A program made the position numbers and the translations under genes. Below are positions 54,027-64,000 of a stretch of 64,000 bases of DNA, one piece after another; within the stretch, counting starts at the first letter, position 1, and each line of letters opens with the position of its first letter. Origin of the DNA: Fragilaria crotonensis (lineage: Eukaryota; Bacillariophyta; Fragilariophyceae; Fragilariales; Fragilariaceae); contig JAKSYS010000226.1 in the NCBI GenBank assembly GCA_022925895.1, positions 19,141-83,140 on the forward strand, written 5' to 3'. A model generated the notes under the pieces. The model did not search any database and was not told where the DNA came from. It saw nothing but the letters and a program-made list of their open reading frames with translations.

Positions 54027-56790
54027 ATGGGATGCGGACCGAGTAAAGAGGCGCAAGTCATTGTGACGGAGCAATCGAAGGATCTCCATCACCAATCGAA
54101 TACTGGAGCGGTTAGAACTGGTATGTCTGACAACATGAATTCTGCGTGCTGCGTCAAAGTGACGCTGTGGTCTGTGTGACTGTGGATTGGAATTTAAAGT
54201 CTAGGTTCATCGTGTCATAAGCTCATGATTTGATCTCTCTATTTTCAGACTCGTTGTCGTCGGCACCATCTGCTGCCAAACCAGAGCATGTGTCAACAGA
54301 ATATAATGTTGCCCTCTCTGACAACAAAAAGTCAGATTTCGCCAAACGTCGCTTCTCGTCTGGGGCGAATCCGATTCCGACTCGGACGGTGTGATCCGCG
54401 CTTCGGGATCGGATGAAGTGCTTGACTTGCATTCCATCCGATCGTCCGTCCATGCTAATGGCAATCTCACGGGCAAGGTGGTGCGGATGGAAACTCCATT
54501 TGGTAAGCCCATTGAAGAAATTTATACGGGCGTTCACACTGGTGAAGTGTTGGGATCCGGAGTGTCGGGTACGGCACGTCTGGTGACGCATAATCTGACG
54601 GGGGTCAAGTATGCCGTCAAATGTTTGGATTTGGGGCTCATAAGGAGCGCAGAGGGTCTGCAGCAATTGCGAGAAGAGATTTACATCATGTGCCAACTGG
54701 ATCATCCGAACATTGTCAGATTGGAAGAAGTATATGAGTCCTTCTCGGAGATTTATTTGGTGATGGAACTATGTATGGGAGGCGACCTGTTTGATCGACT
54801 TGATGAACAACCAGATTTGCACTACACAGAGGCCAAGTGTGCAAAACTTGTCAAACAAATGTTGTCGGCCTTGAGATATTTGCATTCCAAGAAAGTGATT
54901 CACCGGGATTTGAAGTTGGAAAACTTCTTGTTTTCATCTCAGGGACCGGATCCTGTCTTGAAGATGATTGGTGAGCTACCTTGAAGCTTCCTTGTGCGTA
55001 TCCTACACGCTAGTCACATCGTTCTCATCCATTCTTTCCTGTTTGTAGATTTTGGTCTTTCCAAGCATTTCACATTTGGGGTGTGTGAAACCCAAGCTGT
55101 TGGTACTCCGTACACTGTCGCGCCGGAAGTCATCAAGGGTTCTTACGATGAAAAGTGTGATATTTGGGCCATTGGTGTCATCGCCTACTTGTTGCTAAGC
55201 GGAGAAACACCATTCGGCGGCGTCGATGGCGAAGATTTAATGCAAGTGCGCAGCAATATTTTGCGAGGTTCCCTCAAGTTTGAACCGGCCGAAGTCTGGA
55301 ATAATGTCAGCGAATTGGGGAAGGATTTTGTGCGCTCCGCCTTGAATCTAGATCCTACCTCTAGACCGACGGCCAAAGAAGCCCAGCGACACGACTGGCT
55401 TCAAACGTACAGCAAGTTACCGAAGGATGATCCTGGTTCCAAGTTGAGCCCCCATGTCGTGAATGCTCTTGTGGCGTTCAAGGAATATTCGGACATGAGA
55501 AAATTGCTCTGCGAGGTCGTGAGTTTTACTCTGCTTCCCGAACAGATTAACGACTTGAGAGTGGAATTCGAGAAGATTGATAACGGCAAGGGAGAAATTT
55601 CCTTGACCGACCTCAAAATGGTGTTACTGGAATCTGCGAGAAGTGTTGGGGGAATGTCAGAGAGAGAAGTTGAGGATGTCTTCAATGCACTGCGTGTGCG
55701 CAAAACTGAACCCAAAATTCATTGGCATGAATTCATTGCCGCTGGTTTGTCCCAATGTAAGATCGATGAACGCAACCTCAAACTTGCCTTTGACCGTATT
55801 GACGTTGACCGAAAGGGATTCATCACTTTCGACAACGTGATGAACTTGGTTGGCGATGCGTCGGAGAACAAGGATGAGCTCAAGCTCATGTGGATGGAAA
55901 GTGCCAAACACGTTCAGGGTGAACTGGATAGAATCACTGTGGATGACTTTTTGTTGATCATGAAGGGACAAGCGTTGGGAGAGCAGTCAGAATCATTCCG
56001 CGTCGACAAGAGACGACCAAGTCGCCCTTTGGGCATTGTGATAGAAGGAGAGACCAGTCCTCAAATTAGTCGCATGACGACTGAATTCGGAGTATTCGAC
56101 ACATCTTCGTCCAGATTGCATGATCATTTGATGCCTCATCTGTCGTTAGGTGACACAGCAGACTACGATGTTGCAATAAAGCCGAGAAGGAGTCTCACTA
56201 TAGATACTGCTGCTCCAGGATCCGACATGAGGTCATATATGAAATTACGATCCCGATCACTTGAACACAACAAAACAACACATTTCGAAGGCGTGGACGT
56301 GGACGAAGACACCGAAGACGAGAGTGATGAGCTGCCTCGGCGACCAAGTGTGTTGCTCCAGCCATGGAGTAAAAAAGCGATTGATTCAGTCAGAGATGAT
56401 GAGACCAAAACTAGTTTGAAAGTCAATCGGGCAATGTATCGTGCACATCGTGAGTTGCGCCTCGCTGTGATGGAATGCAGCAAACGCTTTGAAGAGAACC
56501 GACGACGTCGCGAGCTCGAAGCCAACCTCCAAGATCTGGGGCGGGTGCAGCATCCAGGACCGGCCATTGGTTTGGTTATGCGCCGCGGATACAAAAATGC
56601 CAAAGGTCTCGATGGCACGACTGGGCAAGAAACTGACGTTGTGGAACTTGAGAAACACATCGCTGAGCAGGACGCCCTGAAGAAGTCGGCGGAAAGCGAG
56701 GCCTTGCTTCATGCCAGCGTAAGAGCTGGGCGACCACGAACCCGCAAAAAGACTGTGTCCGATATGACGGGGATGTTTGGGCCACCTTAG
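54027..56790 (+). CDS. Calcium-dependent protein kinase (CDPK), apparent one-base frameshift
   Basis: Exons 54027-54120, 54249-54970 and 55049-56790; introns of 128 and 78 bp, both GT-AG. The N-terminus MGCGPSKEA fits N-myristoylation plus palmitoylation. The kinase domain has a Gly loop GSGVSGTARLV, YAVKCLDL, HRDLKLENF, DFGLSK (made by splicing) and VAPEVI. The tail has an autoinhibitory-junction-like segment and EF-hands, two of them recognisable: EKIDNGKGEISLTDL (degenerate) and FDRIDVDRKGFITFDNVM. A basic coiled C-terminus follows (RRRRELEANLQDL-type). The summed length is one base short of whole codons. The frame changes at a GGGG run near 54362-54366, where KRRFSSG should continue as ESDSDSDGVIRASG. 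This is either a sequencing/assembly error or a real null allele. The stop TAG (56788-56790) is split between target duplication and transposon. Confidence 0.82.
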
Positions 56791-57061
56791 GCCGGTGCTT
56801 ACAGCGCACAAAAACTCTCGCAAAACAAATTATATGTATTTTTTGAGTAAAAAGCGTCCTTACAGTCACAAAAAAATCTCACCAAAAGGTGTCTTTTTTT
56901 GTGAATCCGGGTACTTTCGAAGCGTTCTCCAAAATATTCGCAGCTGTTTGTGGAGAACCAAGTTCTCACAAAAAGTGACACCGGAGTACTTGCACTAGCG
57001 TGTTGTCCTTTAGATTATTCCAGTGTCCTCCAGTACCAGGTATCATACATCAATTGATCGG

Positions 57062-58909
57062 ATGTTTGATTGTGTCGAATTCGAACTTACGTCACAACCA
57101 ATGACAACGGCATTGCAGTCGATTTCACAACATTGCATCACTGAAAGTATAGGTGACACCCACTTGACAATGATGTCTAACGATGATTTGAACGAAATTT
57201 GTGAGGCACTTTTAGACAAAGATGGTTTTTTGGGTGAAGATGAGGATGAATTCATTGATGATGACGGCGCGGTCGACGATGACGCGCTCGAAGAGCATAT
57301 TGCTCACCAGGACGCAGCATATGTTCGGAAGAGAAATCTTCTTTTCTCATTGATGAAAATTGTCGAAGATGAGGAGATGGACAAGACAGAGGTTGATGCG
57401 GTAGCTTTTCGAGAGCAATTTCGTCGTCAGCATCGTGGGAACAAAAAAAGGCGAAAGGCGAAGCGTAAGTGGTATTGTGACCCAATCACCGGGAAGATGC
57501 GAAGGGTGTGTCCACATCTGAGCAACTGGTGGCTGGACTACATTCAGAATCCAGAACCAGACTGTCCTTCTTGGAACAAGGTGTTTCGACAACGGTTCCG
57601 ATTGCCGTATCCATCGTACATTCAGATTTTGGAATGGGTGAGCGGCGACGACTGCGATGGATTGTTTGACCGATGGCGAACAGAAGCCGAAGGCTTCACT
57701 GGGAGAAGAAACAACAAGAAGGTTTCACCAATTGAACTTCTCCTCTTGGGCACGCTACGTTACCTTGGCAGGGGATGGACTTTTGACGACATTGAAGAGG
57801 CCACCAAAGTAAGTCGTGATGTGCATCGTTGTTTTTTTCATGCATTCACGACGTTCGGTGCGAAATTTTTGTATCCACGGTATGTATGCATGCCACAAAG
57901 TACTGCCGACTTGCGAAATTGCGAGTCCGAGTATGCGGTGGCCGGGTTTCCTGGATGTATCGGTAGCACCGATGCTACTCATATCCCGTTGGACAAGGTC
58001 ACTGCTTCGTTTCGACAAGCACACCTCGGATACAAGATGGGGTCAGACGCGACCACAAGGACATACAATCTGACGGTTAATCACCGCCGCCAGATTTTGC
58101 ATACGACAACAGGGCACCCGGGAAGGTGGAACGACAAGACTTTGGTTCGATTTGATTCATTCATGGCTGACCTTCGCGATGGTGCTTTTGACGACATGGT
58201 TGACTTCACTTTGAAAAGGAGGAAAACAAAGGACAATACTGTTGCTGCTTCTTCTGATGTTGCTACCGAAGAGGATGACGTAGAGAACGTGACAATAAAG
58301 GGTGCCTACGTCATCGTCGACAATGGCTACTTGACATGGCCGACCACAATTCCTCCGATGAAAGACACGTGCAATCGATCGGAGCTACGCTTCTCGCAGT
58401 GGCTAGAGGCACTCAGAAAAGACGTAGAGTGTACCTTTGGGATCCTCAAAGGTCGTTGGAGGATCCTCAAGACCGGTATCCGTGTCCACAACACTGAGGT
58501 GAGCGACAATATATGGATGACGTGTTGTGCTTTGCACAACCTTTTGTTGGATGTTGACGGATTGTCACACAAGTGGGAAGAGGGTGTCCCATCTAGCTAT
58601 GAGACCGATGCTGGTCAGTTCCTAGATGAGGACATTCCTGCCGCAATTCGACGTCTTGTTGACCCGACAGGAATTGAAAGTCACAGATTGCAATTGTTTG
58701 ATGGTTCGCGATTTGGATTTCGGAATCGCAACGACGACGACGACGAAATCGAAAATGGAAACCGGCGGAACGAACAAAGCAATCGTAGTAGCCATTCGTC
58801 GCAACTTCCTTTAGTTCGATCAGGTACGAGTGTAAAGGCGATCGAGTTTCATCAGTTTCGGGCGATGTTGATTGATAACTTCAACATCGCCTTTCATGAA
58901 ACAAGTTGA
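57062..58909 (+). CDS. PIF/Harbinger transposase (DDE)
   Basis: A 615-residue ORF; I take the ATG at 57062 because upstream in-frame codons are not ATG. An acidic N-terminal part precedes the typical 'plant transposon protein' domain: IELLLLGTLRYLGRGWTFDD, LYPRYVCMPQSTADL, AVAGFPGCIGSTDATHIPLD with the first catalytic Asp (about 303), then ILHTTTGHPGRWNDKTLVRF, GAYVIVDNGYLTWP with the second Asp (about 418), and DVECTFGILKGRWRIL with the Glu (about 455). FCALHN-type CCALHNLLLD follows. There are no stops or frameshifts, so it may be active. It cuts and pastes at TTA sites, and normally needs a partner protein for DNA binding and nuclear import. Confidence 0.93.
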   Translation: MFDCVEFELTSQPMTTALQSISQHCITESIGDTHLTMMSNDDLNEICEALLDKDGFLGEDEDEFIDDDGAVDDDALEEHIAHQDAAYVRKRNLLFSLMKIVEDEEMDKTEVDAVAFREQFRRQHRGNKKRRKAKRKWYCDPITGKMRRVCPHLSNWWLDYIQNPEPDCPSWNKVFRQRFRLPYPSYIQILEWVSGDDCDGLFDRWRTEAEGFTGRRNNKKVSPIELLLLGTLRYLGRGWTFDDIEEATKVSRDVHRCFFHAFTTFGAKFLYPRYVCMPQSTADLRNCESEYAVAGFPGCIGSTDATHIPLDKVTASFRQAHLGYKMGSDATTRTYNLTVNHRRQILHTTTGHPGRWNDKTLVRFDSFMADLRDGAFDDMVDFTLKRRKTKDNTVAASSDVATEEDDVENVTIKGAYVIVDNGYLTWPTTIPPMKDTCNRSELRFSQWLEALRKDVECTFGILKGRWRILKTGIRVHNTEVSDNIWMTCCALHNLLLDVDGLSHKWEEGVPSSYETDAGQFLDEDIPAAIRRLVDPTGIESHRLQLFDGSRFGFRNRNDDDDEIENGNRRNEQSNRSSHSSQLPLVRSGTSVKAIEFHQFRAMLIDNFNIAFHETS

Positions 58910-59039
58910 AGTGGCCAAAGAGGTTCGCAAAAGGACAAGGCCAGTTCAATCTTTGCTGGCTTTAACTAGTAGTACTACGTAACTAAAAGTAACTGCATTT
59001 GAATACAAAAGTGCTTTTACTACTGGTTTGTCGTTTCTA

Positions 59040-60726
59040 TCATTCGTCGTAATTGCCATCCCGAATCAATTGTTGGTTCGCGACACTTTGTGTTGCGAAA
59101 CACAGTTCACACCACCAAACATTTTCTAGCTCGCGCTGACCACAACACAACGAGCAGACACACTTCTTACACTTTCGACAAGCGTGATTTGACGGTGTTC
59201 CGCATTCAATACAGCCATTGTTGTCCCTCTGCTTGCTGCCGTGTACGTGCTGGTCCATTGGGACAATTGTTGAAGTTGTGACAACGACGACTGCCGCATC
59301 GTCGTCATCATCTTCGTCGCTGCGACAACACGTCCTCCACCATCGAGTCCGCTGTTGCTGATTCGTTGAAGCTATCTGTTCCACTTGTAATCGTCGCATC
59401 AGATGATGATGCAGCTGCTAGCTCCATCGTTCGCTGATTTATCATGTTGCTATGACGACGACATTCATCACTTTGCAACTCGTCAAGTTTTTTCAAGCGA
59501 TGCAATTTCATTCGCAATCGCATTTTGTTTGTCAAGCATAGACTGATCAGGCTTCCTCTTACTTCTATAGCAGCGATCAAGCTCTTGGCTGATCGAGTCC
59601 TCGTTGCGACGTCGCGAAGTCAGCTTGTCGCGAACATTTCTTATCATCATCTGCGCATTCCTTTGCCTTTCCTTTTCAAGGACTCGGCATTTAGGTAATG
59701 CAAAGTCTTTGAAAGAATGGCTTGTCTCGAATCGAAAGGAGCTTGCGGTACAGAAGGAGAAGGCACAGATTGTTGACTTTGATTTGTTCGTCTTGTCGTT
59801 GTTCCTCGGTTGAACGACGTTTCTTTCCTCGACGGTTGTCGAGTTGCTGCGTTTTGTTCTATCAACAGCTTGCGCATTTGCGCTCGCGACGCAGTCTTTC
59901 TTCCAACCGATGTACTGATCTTGGCATCGCCAAATAAATCAGATTGCATGCCTGAACTGTCGTGAACGGGTATGAAACCCCACAGTGCCCACGCCAGAAA
60001 GCCGACACCACACTTGAAAAATGTAGCATCCGGATAGAAGTTGTTTTGCATCCGATAACAACGACGACGACAGTATTCCTTGTCCCTGCTGCTCCTCTAC
60101 GTCTCCCAATCCGCAAAGCCCAGCATCGTCGGCCTTGTTTGCAACCGAATCTATCTTTGCTGCATCGTCTCGGTCGCATTCCTTGCCCATTTCCACCAGA
60201 CACCACAGTATATAGTCCTCCCAGTTCGTTCCGGAAGGGAACCTACCATCTCTGTACGGTGAACCTTTTGCTTTCACGAGGGCCATCATTTTTTGCAATT
60301 GCATACGACAGCCTTGGACATTCGACCAGTGTTCGCCCTGAAACCTTCTCGCCACTCACAGCGACTGACTTTTGCGACAACATCGCCTTTTCTATCGATC
60401 CGTCGCCAACATACACAAGAAAATTCTTATGACGGTGCAAAAATTCAGGAATGGAGAGGTACTTCACCAGATGCACCGTTGGATCCTGTCTGCAAAGACT
60501 GTTTGTACAGTCCCTTGAACTTGTTCAGCCCGAACATGAACTGTTCGACGTAGGTAATCATGTCCGGGTCCGGCGCGCCATTCTTATCATCTCCGTAGTA
60601 GATGGAAGTCATGACATCTTCGATCGCCGCTTCTGATAGAGAAGCTCCACGTTGGATCAGAGACGGCGAATCGAAGCAGGCGAACACAATCGTTGCCTGC
60701 AATTCCTTCAAAAGAACGCGCGACAT
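59040..60726 (-). CDS. Second coding region of the PIF/Harbinger element
   Basis: Minus-strand coding pieces run from the ATG at 60726 (MSRVLLKELQATIVF) to a stop at 59040, in changing frames, so the gene is spliced or partly decayed. In order: a segment with DPDMITYVEQFMFGLNKFKG; a piece with EHWSNVQGCRMQLQKMM and SGTNWEDYILWCLVEMGKE, its Trp spacing recalling Myb/SANT-like partners of Harbinger; a Ser/Gln/Thr-rich linker; a basic helical stretch (MRLRMKLHRLKKLDELQ); and a Cys-rich end, CIECGTPSNHACRKCKKC ... CSLCC ... WWCELC, that probably binds zinc. A plausible intron uses the acceptor GGTTTCAG before GGCGAACACTGG. Role as the DNA-binding/import partner is inferred from position and element type. 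Confidence 0.55.
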
Positions 60727-61186
60727 GTTCGTCGAGCGTTTCTTGCGGTTTTCGTCAAATTGCTCATGGCGGCAGATTTTCTTCTTCGACGTAAGATATG
60801 ACACGGACTTGATGTTTGAAGGAACCACTGAACCACATGATAACTATGGTATATGTTGTACGCAAGAACTCTCAACGCCCAATTTCTTTTCCACTTATAC
60901 ATGTCAATATAGGAAACATAAATTGTATTCTAATTCCCAGGTTTTGCAAGTACTACCGGGGAGTACGCCTGTAAGCACCATATTTGAACTATTCAACAAA
61001 ATAAAAAGCTCTTCCACTTTTGGGCAAATGTTTTTGCGCGCTGTAAGCATCGGCCTTAGAGTTGACGTTTTTTCATGGAAATGTGATCTCGTACTTCGAA
61101 TTAGAAAAATATGTTCCTTCAGATGACATTTTAAAGGGTTACCTTTAAGACGAAGGCATCCATTGCTTTAACTAGAATATATCCAT

Positions 61187-63877
61187 TTATTTGTGCTCGT
61201 CTCGCAACTTCTTCATCATGGAAATCATATCTTCAACCTTCATTTCACCCTCCTGTGTATTCTCAAGTGTACGGATATTGACCGTTCCGTTCGCCGCTTC
61301 ATCCTTTCCGACGACGAGCTGGAAGTTATATTGTGCCACCTGTGCATTTCGCACCTTCTTCTGGAAAGTGTCTTTCGAAAGGTCAACATCCGCATAGAAT
61401 CGTTCATCGTGCAGCTTCTGTCGAACGCTATCACAGTAATCATTGAACTCGGCATGGATAGGAATGACCATAAGTTGGCGAGGACTCAACCATAAAGGCC
61501 ACTTGCCTCCAAAGTGTTCGCATAGCACAGCAAACATGCGCTCGACGGAACCCAACATGGCGCGGTGGACCATGACAGGACGAGCAAACTCAGCACCCTT
61601 CTCCTTCGATCCCGTGTTGTACTCCAAGTTAAATCGGATCGGCAATTGGAAATCAAGCTGGACTGTGGCACACTGGTGAACGCGCTCCATGGCATCCATG
61701 ACCTTGATATCAATCTTTGGACCGTAAAAGGCACCATCGCCAGGGTTGACACGCCAATTGCCTTTCCCTGCGAACTCGTCCATGGCATTGGCCAGCGACT
61801 TTTCAGCCTTGTCCCAGAGTTCGATTTCTCCCAAAGCCTTCGCTGGTCGAGTAGAGAGCTCAAGCTTGTATGTCATGCCGAATGTGGTATACACGTCTTT
61901 CATAAAATTCAAGGCGCCAAGGACCTCCGATTCAATCTGATCTTCCGTGCAATAGATGTGCGCATCATCCTGTTGAAAACGACGCACTCGAGTCAAACCA
62001 GACAGCGCGCCGGACAATTCGTTTCGGTGTAGGACGCCGAAGTCCGCAAAACGAATTGGCAAGTCACGCCACGACCGAATGGAGTTGGCGAACATTAAGC
62101 AGTGACCAGGACAATTCATGGGCTTCATGGCCCATTCCTTTCCCTCGACATCAAAAATAAACATGCCATCCTTGTAATGCATGTAATGACCTGATTGGTG
62201 CCACAGGTCCACGTTGTAAACGTTTGGCGTAATGATCTCCGTGTAGCCACGCTTCCAGTAGTGATCCTTAATGAAATCAATGAGCTTGTTGTAAATTCGA
62301 GCACCATGTGGGAGCCAGAAGGCACTTCCAGCGGAAAGTTCGTGGAACATGACAAGTTCCTGTTTCATGGCAATGCGCCGATGATCGCGTTCTTTCGCCT
62401 ACATTTGAAGCGACAGTTTGTGAGAGTGTGCTTTGAAACCGAGGAAATGCTGCCGCCGCGAGACGAGGGCACTCATTCCGTAAGCTCAGAGTAATTTATA
62501 TGAATGGAGTTTGATTTGTTTTCATGGGTAATTCGTTGAATGAGATTCGAAACTAATCATCATCGCTGGTTCGTGGAGGTGCTCGAGGCTTTTAAGGCAT
62601 TCTGATGGCTTACCTTTTCTTGATTCTCCTTCCACACCTTAAGCATTTTGGGATCGGGGAAACTAATGCCGTACATTCGCTGCAAAGTGTCGTTATCGGT
62701 ATCACCAAGCCAGTTGGTGGCGGAGTGGCGGGTAGCTGCAAACGCCTTGACCTTACCAGTATTCGAAACGTGAGGACCCCGACACAAGTCAATCAAATCT
62801 CCACATCGATAGACCGTGGTACGAGTGCCATCGGCAACCTTCGTTTTGAGGATTTCAACCTTGAAAGGGTTGTCAGCAAACAGTTCTAAGCCTTCTTCCT
62901 TGGTGATGACCATGCGCTCAAACTTTTGTTTAGCCTTGATGATTTTCTTGACCTCGTTTTCGACAGGGCCGTCTGTGCGAGAAAAAGGTTAGCATCTGGC
63001 ATCTGCACTTCGATTTTGGATAAATCTCAACACCAAAACATCACTCACAATCTTCCTCTCGAAAGGCATCACTTCCCATGTACGAATCATAGTAGAAACC
63101 TCCAGCCAAAGGTGGTCCTATGGTGAGCTTACACCCGTACAAATGCTCCAGGGCCTCTCCCATCATGTGTGCCGACGAATGCCAAAACACAGTCTTCGCC
63201 TCCTTGTCATCCGCAAACTTAAGCAACTCGAGTTTCGCCACCGGTCCCACCAACGGTCGAGTCATGTCCCATAGGAGTGTCTTGCTACCCTCCACAGCCG
63301 CATCGACGTCTTCCATGGCATCCATTAGGGTATCTTCACCCTCCATGCCATCCTCCGCTGGACTGTAATCACTTACAAAAGACTCGTATGTGACACGCGC
63401 AACTGTAGCGGCATCAGCAAGCCCCTGGGAAATGACTTGCGCAACGTCAAAGGGAGACGTAATCCACGCTTGAAAGGGTTTACCTTCCTTGGTCTTGTCA
63501 AGAACCTTCCCATCAGGCATGGTGACCGATATATCAACAGGCGTCTTGGTGGCTAATTCCGACTCGCGACGGGCCTTGATTTGATCATAGACGGATGTGC
63601 GGTTCTGAAGGAAGGGTGGATTGGCCGTCCTGGACACGAACGAGTCACCTCCGATGGAAACACCACCGACCTTGTCCATACGAGGTCCTGTGGATGCCTT
63701 TGCACGACGACCCTGCGTACCTTCTTTCGCAGAAGAAGCAGGATTAGAAGCGGAAGGTGCTTCGACTACTACTTCAGGTTGTGAGACACCAGGGGCATCG
63801 AGAGTTGCAAACTTTGCGGTCATATTGAGGGTAATGCCGCTTGCCTCGGGCGTTTTGGATTTGTCTTTCTTCGCCAT
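61187..63877 (-). CDS. Threonyl-tRNA synthetase (three exons)
   Basis: Exons 63877-63049, 62972-62614 and 62398-61187; introns of 76 and 215 bp (GT-AG) keep phase, giving 799 residues. Domains in order: a basic N-terminal extension ([13 protein letters not shown]); TGS domain ([20 protein letters not shown], about 115-180); the second additional/editing domain with HSSAH and DLCRGPH, the zinc-binding His/Cys set that removes mischarged Ser; the class II core with [30 protein letters not shown] (motif 2) and the motif 3 region [15 protein letters not shown]-type; and the anticodon-binding domain ([15 protein letters not shown]). It charges tRNA-Thr. There is no targeting peptide, so it is probably cytosolic. 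Its 3' end lies 130 bp from the PIF element. Confidence 0.94.
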
Positions 63878-64000
63878 GATTGCGAGTGAGCTATTTCAAG
63901 GATGATTACTAACAGGGGTGTATACTGTGCACAAGACGAATTATCGCACGCTTGCTGGCAACGTAGAAATGAGATGCGTCGACTGCACTCAATGTCAGCA

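Larger units (their letters stand above)
56790..61055. mobile_element. Complete PIF/Harbinger DNA transposon, 4266 bp
   Basis: Terminal inverted repeats of 26 bp with two mismatches: GGCCGGTGCTTACAGCGCAC... (56790) and, from the other end, GGCCGATGCTTACAGCGCGC... (61055). The target duplication is TTA at 56787-56789 and 61056-61058, the PIF/Harbinger rule. A second CTTACAG/CACAAAA motif lies subterminally on the left. It contains a full transposase ORF (+) and a second coding region on the other strand, convergent with it. Intact ORF, TIRs and TSD suggest a recent arrival. Confidence 0.95.

Noticed and set aside
1-64000. CRISPR arrays, operons or bacterial-type regulatory sites
   Set aside because: Spliced eukaryotic genes and transposons dominate. 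The direct repeats found are minisatellites or parts of mobile elements without CRISPR spacing.

Overview
The window looks like nuclear DNA from a diatom or a close stramenopile relative. This is inferred from several things: short GT-AG introns of about 59-250 bp, intron-poor genes packed on both strands, a presequence with the diatom plastid cleavage context (A|F), a decayed Ty1/copia element of the kind common in diatoms, and the mix of eukaryotic housekeeping genes. Species cannot be decided from the sequence alone. All coordinates and splice sites were read by eye.

Host genes, left to right: a small plastid-type membrane protein (2.5 kb), HIRA histone chaperone (3.1-6.5 kb, -), a J-domain protein (12.3-13.1 kb, -), a small hypothetical ORF (15.0 kb), GPN3-type GTPase (15.6-16.4 kb, -) divergent from a GT8-like type II membrane protein (17.2-19.2 kb), a secreted pepsin-like protease (19.7-20.9 kb, -), DNA ligase IV (31.9-36.0 kb), a lysine-methyltransferase-like protein (36.0-36.8 kb, -), a GT92-like membrane glycosyltransferase (37.3-38.8 kb), a plastid trigger-factor-like protein (39.3-40.0 kb), a three-exon SMP lipid-transfer protein (40.1-42.4 kb, -), a SET-domain protein (43.8-44.4 kb), a PB1-ZZ-UIM-LIR-UBA protein that looks like a p62/NBR1 selective-autophagy receptor (48.7-50.9 kb), eIF4A3 (51.6-52.8 kb, -), a CDPK-type kinase (54.0-56.8 kb) and threonyl-tRNA synthetase (61.2-63.9 kb, -). 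These are independent genes, not an operon.

Mobile DNA makes up much of the rest. A copia remnant runs off the left edge. A 334-bp hAT-type MITE (21842-22175) with an 8-bp target duplication sits 3 bp from a 9.5-kb Helitron (22187-31681). The Helitron encodes a decayed Rep/PIF1 helicase and contains a 5'-truncated PAT/DIRS-like tyrosine-recombinase retrotransposon (about 27.8-31.58 kb). A 346-bp non-autonomous relative (43072-43417) carries the same Helitron termini and lies between two 31-bp minisatellite arrays. A complete 4.27-kb PIF/Harbinger element (56790-61055) is inserted in the stop codon of the CDPK gene. It has 26-bp TIRs and a TTA target duplication, and it rebuilds the same stop.

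Other structure: a segmental duplication couples an intact SET gene with a 14-codon tail of eIF4A3 at 44 kb, and a broken SET copy with intact eIF4A3 at 51 kb. A 160-bp inverted-repeat element in the GPN3/GT8-like divergent promoter carries two perfect TGACGTCA sites. There is a 54-bp near-perfect palindrome at 14.5 kb, and a pair of abutting TIR elements at 46.6-48.0 kb.
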